From: Beaufortia kweichowensis
Taxonomy: Eukaryota > Chordata > Actinopteri > Cypriniformes > Gastromyzontidae
Assembly: GCA_019155185.1 (NCBI GenBank)
Contig: CM032817.1
Span: forward strand, 8,514,034 to 8,578,033
Direction: 5' to 3'
DNA length: 64,000 nucleotides
Positions 54,251 to 64,000 of the stretch are shown piece by piece (within the stretch, counting starts at the first letter, position 1; every line of letters begins with the position of its first letter). The notes beneath the pieces were generated by a model that ran no database searches, was not told the DNA's origin, and saw nothing but the letters and a program-made list of their open reading frames with translations. The position numbers were made by a program, and so were the translations under genes.

Positions 54251-54693
54251 CAATACCAGTCAAAGGTTTAGACAATTAACCAAAAAAATGTTTCTCATGA
54301 TCTTAAAAAGTGTATGTTTTAATGTTTGAAAATACTTTTGTAGACAAAAATATAATCATGCCAACATTTTAATTTCTTTCATTAGAAAACTAAAATTGTA
54401 GTTAAAATATGTTTTTGAAATGGATTACATGAGCAAATAATGAATATAAAGCTGTCAATAAGAGTTCAGCATAGATAGAAATTCATTCACAGGTTGAGAC
54501 CTCAAGAAGCTGAAAGATAAAATGTCAAAAGTATGACTTTGCGAAATCTAGACAATGGGAGACTACTTTTGAAGATGATCAAATATAACAGTGTTCATTT
54601 ATTTTTGATGCTTTTAGTTACATCATTCTTCCCACAGTTACAATTGTGTTATTTCACCATTCTAAAGTGTTTCCAAACTTTTGACTGGTACTG
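54251..54693 (-). mobile_element. Tc1-type MITE, copy 2 (inverted relative to copy 1)
   Basis: The left end is CAATACCAGTCAAAGGTTTA. The right end, reverse-complemented, is CAGTACCAGTCAAAAGTTTG. TA flanks it at 54249-54250 and 54694-54695. Read on the minus strand it follows the copy at 47081 through AAATGAACACTGTTATATTT and CAGCTTCTTGAGGTCTCAAC. It is 443 bp long with no transposase frame. Confidence 0.8.
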
Positions 54694-56510
<1,817 letters not shown>

Positions 56511-56557
56511 AGAGAGAGAGAGAGAGAGATCAAGAGCGAGAGAGCGAGAGAGAGAGG
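56511..56557 (+). repeat. Interrupted (AG)n microsatellite
   Basis: AG run 56511-56529, then an interrupted AGAGCGAG-type extension to about 56557. Confidence 0.9.
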
Positions 56558-56834
56558 CGCACCTGTTACAGTATTTATACATAGTGTATGATGTTTAAAG
56601 CCATTTACTGTAAGGCACAAAACACTATTTCCATTGCTCATAGAAAGGGTTGTAACCAACAGTAATATAAAATATTACTCACACACATCCTTTTTGTTAC
56701 GGTCATGAATTACACTTTAAGTCACAGACACTGAAATGCAAGCCATTACGCATTTCCAAAGCAAGTGTACTCATGTGTACAAATGATAAAAAGGTTAAAA
56801 AAAATGCCATTGGTTTGCATTTGAAGGACTTGAA

Positions 56835-56915
56835 CCATGCTGCGTTTTAAGACATGGGTTGGTACATAATATTCTGTATATTATGTACCAACCCATGTCT
56901 TAAAACGCAGCATGG
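56835..56915. repeat. Perfect 38-bp hairpin, 5-nt loop
   Basis: The arms 56835-56872 and 56878-56915 are exact reverse complements over all 38 bases (left arm begins CCATGCTGCGTTTTAAGACA). They are separated only by TCTGT. No mismatch is present, so the structure is either very young, under selection, or artefactual. It shares the 5-nt loop design with the hairpin at 41522 but not its sequence. Confidence 0.97.
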
Positions 56916-56999
56916 AGTTACTTCACATGTAAAGTCACAGAACTGACTGCTGGTACAATAATTGAATTGAAAAAAAAAACACTGAAGTAACATCAAGCT

Positions 57000-57420
57000 G
57001 GACACCACGAGAAGCTAAACACACTTCCTCGACTGCCCTCCGCCTCCCCCACAGCTCACAGAAACTACACTAGTGCAGCTTTGTCACCCGTGACCTTGTT
57101 GTGCCGGTGATAAACGCCCGAGCGAATTGGGTCGGCTCCCCCTGAGAGAAGCCATCAGCGTCTCTGATCTGAGAAAATCGGCAGGTCGCCTCTCCTCTCG
57201 CGTTTCCTGCGGCAGAGTGTCTGATGTGTTCTGATGCACACCCCCAGCTCCTCGCAGACTTCAAGGTAAAGGATGATGATGATGGTGGAGCGAGAGTGAT
57301 GAAGGCTCGGCTCACACTCCGTCTTTTAATACAAGATGAAAGATGATCAAAAATGATTCTCCCGGCCTTCGAATTACATGCGTGTCGGTGCGGATCAGGA
57401 CGGCGTTATTTCTTAGGGTT
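57000..57420. other. GC-richer island, possible exon or regulatory region
   Basis: This stretch is GC-richer than its flanks and contains several CpGs. On the plus strand a pyrimidine-rich acceptor (GCCCTCCGCCTCCCCCACAG, ending 57051) and a donor CAAG|GTAAAG (57267) border about 216 bases, but all frames between them contain stops. Any exon would therefore be non-coding. On the minus strand an 81-codon frame (57315-57070) is Ser/Ala/Arg-rich and unrecognised. A CpG island, untranslated exon or enhancer are all possible. Confidence 0.3.
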
Positions 57421-58798
57421 GCTACAAAGACCTTGCCAAATCACATGCTGAAAATGTGCCGTGTGACTGACAAGTTAAACTGATAATCACACTTCACTCC
57501 TTTTGTGATATTTTTAGGGGCGTTGTAATTTGCCAAACAAGCGAGAATACGTTACACATACACGTGATTTTTAATATCTTCAAGATGTTACAAATTACGA
57601 AATGAATTAAAATAAATTTATTAGAATTCAACTATTTACAACTGCCAAGAAAACATGTTAAACATTTGCACGCACAGTGTGTAGCTTGACGTGTTTAAAC
57701 ATTTAAATGCATTTGATATCCAGCATCTCACGCCAGGCATTGGACCGAACAGCTTCTCTTGGCAATCTGCGGTCTTTTAATAATTAAACACTTAAATGCA
57801 TCAATTTTCCTTAAACAGACACATGCGTTTTCTCTTTAACCGGGTGAAAAAACTTGAAAGATAGAGTAGACCGAAAACTCACAAGCTACAGACTTAAAAC
57901 AATTCACAACACTGAAATCGCTCAAGTTTGAGCCACAGACAATGTCCTAATTTGTTTCCTCTATTCCAGCTCATTCCTTTTTAAAACAATTTAAAAAACT
58001 AATTATTTTGTCTTTCGCCAGCCTAGGTCTAGAAAGGGAGCGCCAGCGTCATTCAGACAGATGGTCCGAATCAGATGTGCGGTCCAAAACAACCCGTGGA
58101 GGTTCAGAACGCCCGTTCTATATTCTGCTTTTACACAAATACACAAACAGTCATTTGGCCTGTGGCAAACATTGTGTGATCAACCATATGGACGCTAAGA
58201 ACAACTAATGAATATCAAAAAGAGCCCCGTTACCGCATTCATTTAAAAAGATTCGTTTAGAAGGGCATTTTTGCTAGCACTGGTGATAAAAGTCCTTATA
58301 GAGCGCTATTATCTGCCATTTTGTTTTATCTTAATCATTGGATAATGTCTTGAGAACTTGATACACTAAGAATACATACATTTAATTCAGGTATTTCTTT
58401 TTTTTACTTTATCTTCACACACAACATGTAAAGTTGTAATGGCAAAGTGATTTATGGTAATAAATTCATTCCAAAAACTATTGATAGTGTTGTTCGGTGC
58501 ATGTTTTGTCATGTTAAAACTACAGTCAACCATGTCTATATTGTCATATAATAAAGTTTAGACAGACTAGAAACAAATATTTCCAGTTTCAAAATGCATC
58601 AACATTTTTCTAGCCTTTGGCTAGCCACACCCAACCCTCTACAGACCTTAAAGGTTAAAATGTCAAGTGAAGTCTGACCTCAAAAGAAGTCTACTCTCGT
58701 CTTCACTGACATCTGTTAACTGTTGCTCTCCTCTCTTTCACCATTTTATCATTTTTCCCCTGACTGCTCATAAGAAACCGATTTTCACCTTGCTGCAG
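57421..58798. other. Non-coding DNA, no supported gene
   Basis: The stretch 58000-58240 is GC-richer and repeat-free. Otherwise it is AT-rich with no element ends. Confidence 0.45.
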
Positions 58799-58878
58799 GC
58801 TGCTGGAATATGATCAAATATCTGATGGCGCTCATGTCGATGGTGGTGGCGTGTCATATACGGCAGAATGCCATACAC
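58799..58878 (+). other. Weak candidate first coding exon
   Basis: The block is bordered by an acceptor-like TTTTCACCTTGCTGCAG, with a pyrimidine-rich tract and a CTGAC branch-like string about 38 bases upstream. On the other side is a good donor CAC|GTAAGG. An ATG at 58810 opens 23 codons that reach the donor exactly in phase 0. The peptide starts MIKYLMALMSMVVAC, a hydrophobic run that would fit a signal peptide. A second frame is also open across the block. I do not recognise a protein and see no matching downstream exon, so this may be chance. Confidence 0.22.
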
Positions 58879-61562
58879 GTAAGGAGGACTGACCTTGATA
58901 CTCTCTGTCGTTTTCACTTTTGCAGTTCATCAGCCATTAAAAAGTGTGGCAAAAACTAGTAGTAGAAGCTTGTTTTTATTTCAACCTCATTGCAGAAAAT
59001 CCATATAATACTCAGTGGGGGAAAAACGGGCGAAGCCAAATAGATTATACAGATGGACAATCGCTACAGCTATAAGCAAGAGGAGGCCGAGTAACATACT
59101 GTGCCAAAGATCTCTTCTCTCCTGTCTTTAGGCCTCATGTGTCTTAATGTGTGCGTGTTCTTGTTTGGATGGCGAGTTGAGCATCAGACCAGCCGAACTG
59201 TGAAATATAATGGAAGCCTGCCAGGGCACTGAAGTAAATACTGAAGATGAGAAATCTGAACAGAGACTGAAACAGTGGCTGCAGTCACAGTAATGTAACA
59301 AACAACGGTCCAGAAGTGCAGCCCTGCGGACCTCCCACAGCTCAATACACAACTGCTTCTATATAATTATGGCCAGATTACAGAAATAAACCTTTGCATA
59401 CATTTCAGCGGTAACTGATGAATTAATTTATATGTGTGGTGCTGTACTAATTACAGTAAGGGTCAATGTGAGGGTTTGAGGGGGACTCTAAGTTACAAGT
59501 TGCCACCTTCCAAATCCCCATGGGTAATTACGAGCCAACAGAAACAAGGAACCAATTTAGGTCCTTCTATTAACCCCTTATTTTCTTATGTGATTATAAG
59601 GTAAATGGTTTAAAATACAGAATAGGCCAAATCACACAACATTTATAAATCATTTGTTAATTGATTTACAGACATTAAAAAATTGACCAGTTATATAAAG
59701 AGAGTCTACCGTCTAATATTTCATGGAAAACAGCCAATAATAAGTGTTTGACAAAACAATAAATCTAAACAAAAAAGCCTAAAAAAAAGGTTTGAAAAAA
59801 TTAAAAATCGTATTTTGATGCATTTTCATGTGTATACTCAATATGTGCAGTGACAGTCATCAGGTTAAAGAACAACCCACCTGCACCCCAAATTGAAAAG
59901 GTGTGGTATCTTATTTAATTTATAATGCTTTCAAAAATCATTTTTAGCTATCAAACAATAGCCACAGCTTGGAATCAGACCCACAGTTTCTATTGCCAAG
60001 AATCACAGCTACAGCGTGAGATATGTACCCTCCACAGATTGGTGGAGGGCAATGTTACTCCCTAGTGCCGTGCCAAGATATTAAGCACATTTATCCCAAA
60101 ACAAAACCCACTGCAAGAGATATTACATCACGGCCCATCCGACCTCACGCTCCGCGGCTCAGAACACAGAGAGGCAGTCACATGGGTTTAAATCGAGCCA
60201 TGTGGGGTAAAAGCCTATTAGACCAGGTAACCATGATAGTTATCTTAAAATAAGACATTAAGCAGGATACTAGAATGTAGTACGCCAAATAAAAAGCCAA
60301 ATACGCAGTTTGTACTGCATTGTGATTAGGAAAATGTGCGTTACATGCTGACATGTGTAGCGTGTATGCACATCAGTTTCACAGGAAGGTGTCAAGACAG
60401 CTGCTGTGCAAAATGTCATCGCATACATGCACAAGCATACATACCATCTCACAGTTTTGCAAAAGCGACGCTGTGTTTTCTGCATTAGTGCCACACTGCA
60501 TCAGTTTCCCCTCGAGAGCAATGAAGATTAATTGCACAGTTACAAGTCAGATCTGTTGACGGAATAATTAACCTTTTATATATGCAGGGTGAAAAAAGAT
60601 CCAAAAACACATTTTTCAGGAGCGTACTTAAAGACATACCATCTGAATAAATTTGCATATGGGTGACGACTCTGAGAAAATCATTACCGTATTGCGACCA
60701 TATTTTATTTCTGCTAGCCAACCAGGCGGACATTTCTACACCTTAATTCCTGCCGACGCCGTCTCGGGTTTTAATCTTAGATATAAACAAATGCCTTACA
60801 TTTTGCTGTGTGAGATGATCACATTAGACACCCGCTGAACTGTTATCTTTGGAAAAACGTGTGATGTAGCGACTGTCACAATCAAAGTCGATGGCGCATC
60901 ACGCAACCCTGATTAACACATGCAATGACGGCCGGCACATCTTGCATATGTGCATACACGCACGGCTCTGACCGCATCTCATTGGGTAATCCTACTTCTG
61001 CGGACAGGAGCTCAGTAAATAACGTAAGCAGTGCAATGATGTATATTTCTGTGTCATATCACTCTTGTAAATGAGTAGAGAGGAGCGTTAGGGAGCATCG
61101 TTCATGCCCCTGGTGTCGCTCTGATGAATACACTTATCTGCACTCTGCTTTCCAGACAAATGGCTTTTCAACAAGTTCAAACTCCCACAAATCCATCAGA
61201 TGTCAGCAGTGCCCTTACACTAACCTCACGGTGAACCCGGGGTCCCGTAAAGACCCATAATGCACCCAATCAGACAGAAGATTGGAGATTGGTGGACAGA
61301 TCTCTCATATCTCCTGCTGCCACCTATTCTATACTGAAACATTTATACTGCATTTCCCCAAAGGTTAAGCTTAAATGTGGAAAAATACTTGTTTATTTTT
61401 TATCATTTATTTATGTTTGTGTCACTCTGTTCTTACTTGAATTTCTTTAATGAAACAAATTGTTGTTATTGCTGTTTTCTGTACAATAACAATATATAGG
61501 AACTGAAGCTTCAGTCTCTATCTCTATAGAAAAAATTGTGTTTTATTGATTTTTAAAAAATC
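58879..61562. other. Non-coding DNA, no supported gene
   Basis: The stretch 59440-59560 is repeat-free with AATTACAGTAAGGGTCAATG and TAATTACGAG strings and could be conserved non-coding DNA. A small hairpin CCCTCCAC-AGATTG-GTGGAGGG lies at 60028-60049. Nothing else is supported. Confidence 0.45.
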
Positions 61563-61612
61563 ACATGGGTTTGAAACAACACAAGGGTGAGAAATTGACT
61601 ATTTAATTTCTT
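61563..61612 (+). repeat. Scrap of common cyprinid element
   Basis: ACATGGGTTTGAAACAACAC followed by AAGGGTGAGAAATTGAC resembles the interior 'ATGGGTTTGGAACGACATGAGGGTGAGTAAATGATG' of the dispersed 'TTCACCCAAAA' element. No ends are visible. Confidence 0.45.
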
Positions 61613-64000
61613 AAGCTCATGATGCATGTATTAGTTAACAGAGGTCAAATAAATGAACTGTTATTTTAATGTATTGACATCCCTATGCCTCTTCTCTCTC
61701 CTCCCCTTTTCCATAAATCTCACACTTTTTCCTCTAATAACATTCGGCTGTTAGATAACACAAGGGTTCCAGAGGGACAGGAGAAATGAAAGCCAGCTGG
61801 AATTCCCATCGCAGCTCTAATCCATCTTACATCAGCCAGAGTTCAATCTAAACACAGACACCCTATGGCTGACCGCCAACAGTATTACACAGTAGTCTGT
61901 GACAGAGCTTTGAACTGTGTTTCTTCTGTACCGCCCTATGGAACATCATATTATACAGTTCTAACCTTAATCACTGAAAAGATGTGATAAGACCCTTGAA
62001 TTAGATGCTGGCCACTGTTTAATACCCCCTGACGGACAAGAATAAGGAAGAAAAGGATGTCTGCAACAGGATGTTCTGGAGTCTTAATCAGCATCACAGA
62101 TGCCAAATTCCCAGAAACATGGATATTGTGATGTCATATTGTCATTTATGTGCATACACACACATTCACAATGATGCAATCACTGAGCAGGCCAGAGACA
62201 GAAAATATAATATTCCAGTTTATTCATCAGATTAACTGCTATTTTTAGCATCCTGTATCATTAATACACTAGGCAACATCCATTTCAAAGACAATCGAGT
62301 CCACTGCCTTCTTGACCTTGGCAAATCCCTCTTTGACCGTATCTTACAAAACACCACAATACACCACAGAACTACTGACATTTATAGATGCTGCAAAATG
62401 ATTAAAAAAAATTTGGATTCACAGAGCGTCCCATGAATCGTCCTTTAACTGAATTCGTTCACCATTTTATCACTGTAATTCTGTGAAACGTGGATGATCT
62501 AAATAGCGTGTAATTTGGAGGAAGAGAGCAGGCTGTTTTTCCCTTGTCAGGATTCTGTTAACAGAACAGGCTAATTATGGGTAGAGGGTGCACTGCCAGG
62601 CCCTGCCGTCTATAACTCCCACTTGTTGCTTTTTTTGGTTGAGTGATGTCACGCACACAATGGAAAACATGGCACCCACTGACAGCGTGCCCGCAGCTGT
62701 GCCCACTGTTTCCATCACCAAAATTACCAAAAGAGAGAATAATGCTCTCGAATACAAGCATGACACACGTGCATGAGCAAACATGGCAACAAGCTACACA
62801 ACAATGTGTATGCATCAGTGCTTAATTTGCGAATTATAGGGTCCAGGAACAAGGATTGGTGATGAATCTGGCAGTAGGAAAAGGGATGTGGGTGTCACAC
62901 AATACACAAAAAAATTAATTTAACACTTAATTGACGCATTGAACGAGCAACACAATACAATAAAACCAGGCGGTACTTGAGAAGATAATCTATGAAATAG
63001 GATTAAACTTATTTTATAAGTTCCATAAAATTGTGTGTAGGGTATTCATAATAAAATACTATATTACACTCTTTTATAATGCCATACTCACAAATGAGTG
63101 CTCATCTGCCATCATTTCTTTAAAAAAGGTAGCTATACATAAGGACAGATATTTTTCTCGGAACCAAAAAGACTTTTCGCATGAACCACAAAGCATAAAA
63201 TTACTTTTAAAAAGGCCACTGTGTTGCACTTATGTGACAAAATACATAATGTGTCAGCGAATCAAAGAGGTCATGCTAGCTTTCAGCGCAGAGAGAAAAA
63301 CGCACAGACTGGACCAGGTCACTTCAAACTGAGCGAACATCATCGGGGCACAGACTATGACTGTTGTTCTATGACATGGTAACCGCTACTTCAAACTTCT
63401 GAAACAAAGAGATGATGACCTTGAAGATCGCAGCTGATGACCAATCGCAATGCAGCACAACTACCCCACACAGTCTCTTTACCCAAAACACTTACAGCCA
63501 TAAAAATCATCTCAGCCAAAACTGATTATGCCATTGAGATTTTAATCAACACTTTCTGATTGAACTAAACCATGTTAAATGGCTTATGTAATTAAGGGCT
63601 TAACCTGAGGGCAATGAGACAAGGATTTCAAATGAGATACATAAGATGAGGTATTTGGCTTGAAAATACATCTCTTTTAAAGCATCTTATAAAAAATGGT
63701 TTTTCATTAGGTATTTTTTGCTAAGCCTTAGGATTTTGTTTTCTCCAATTAAAACCTACTGAAACAAGTGCTAAAGCAGAAATAACTCTGCGGCCAAACG
63801 CTCAACATCTGCTGCCACTGAGGATCAAAGGTTAGCTTTGCCCAAGGCATCAGAAAAACTCTGTCTCATGAAAATGAAAATATGCTCATTTTAAATAGGA
63901 GAAATAGCTATTTTTTCATGCACCAGACACATCAGCTGTGTTAAAATGTCAGATTTTGGGACAGGCTCATCTCTGAGTTTTGACTGGATGGTTATATATT
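61613..64000. other. Non-coding DNA, no supported gene
   Basis: Open frames up to 99 codons (63033-63332, plus) have no recognisable product. Both strands are open at 62575-62820 for 60-85 codons without recognisable content. No element ends were found. Confidence 0.5.

Overview
The window looks like nuclear DNA from a teleost fish, most likely a cypriniform. It is AT-rich and packed with dinucleotide microsatellites, and it contains many degraded short mobile elements whose ends I recognise from carp- and zebrafish-type genomes. These are a V-SINE head and a V-domain tail, an Angel-like fold-back element, Tc1-type MITEs ending in CAGTACCAGTCAAAAGTTT, a hAT element with an exact 8-bp target duplication, and pieces of the common 'AAAGGAATAnTTCACCCAAAA' element. 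The family names are from memory; the terminal repeats and target duplications can be read directly in the sequence.

I cannot support any complete protein-coding gene, tRNA, rRNA or CRISPR array. The longest open frames are translations of GA/TC microsatellites (Glu-Arg or Ser-Leu polymers) or frames of at most 167 codons with no recognisable domain. The best reading is a large intron or an intergenic desert. A few places show good splice-like borders around a short open frame, and these are given as weak candidate exons (14590-14695 minus, 58799-58878 plus, 29548-29625 plus).

Layout. 1-13 kb: three copies of an unnamed interspersed repeat (about 1300, 2990 and 11970; a fourth lies at 49310), a V-SINE tail with an 89-bp tandem duplication next to it, and stretches that look like conserved non-coding DNA. 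13.5-23 kb: a 295-bp GA tract, an open region at 14.4-14.9 kb, a 304-bp terminal-inverted-repeat element at 16.6 kb, and a TC tract at 23 kb. 28-37 kb: several fragments of common cyprinid elements, a 338-bp GA tract, and a 639-bp hAT derivative inserted into one of the older fragments. 37.8-42 kb: a SINE head, a Z-DNA-type run, an Angel-like element and a very long hairpin. 47-57 kb: two Tc1-type MITEs in opposite orientation, a pure 178-bp GA tract, a second very long perfect hairpin and a GC-richer island. 57-64 kb: mostly featureless non-coding DNA with one candidate first exon at 58.8 kb.

The most unusual signals are two independent, nearly perfect hairpins (41522-41608 and 56835-56915), each closed by a 5-nt loop. 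They look like recent fold-back (template-switch) duplications, assembly artefacts, or substrates for small-RNA production. The second notable item is the four-copy repeat family I could not name.
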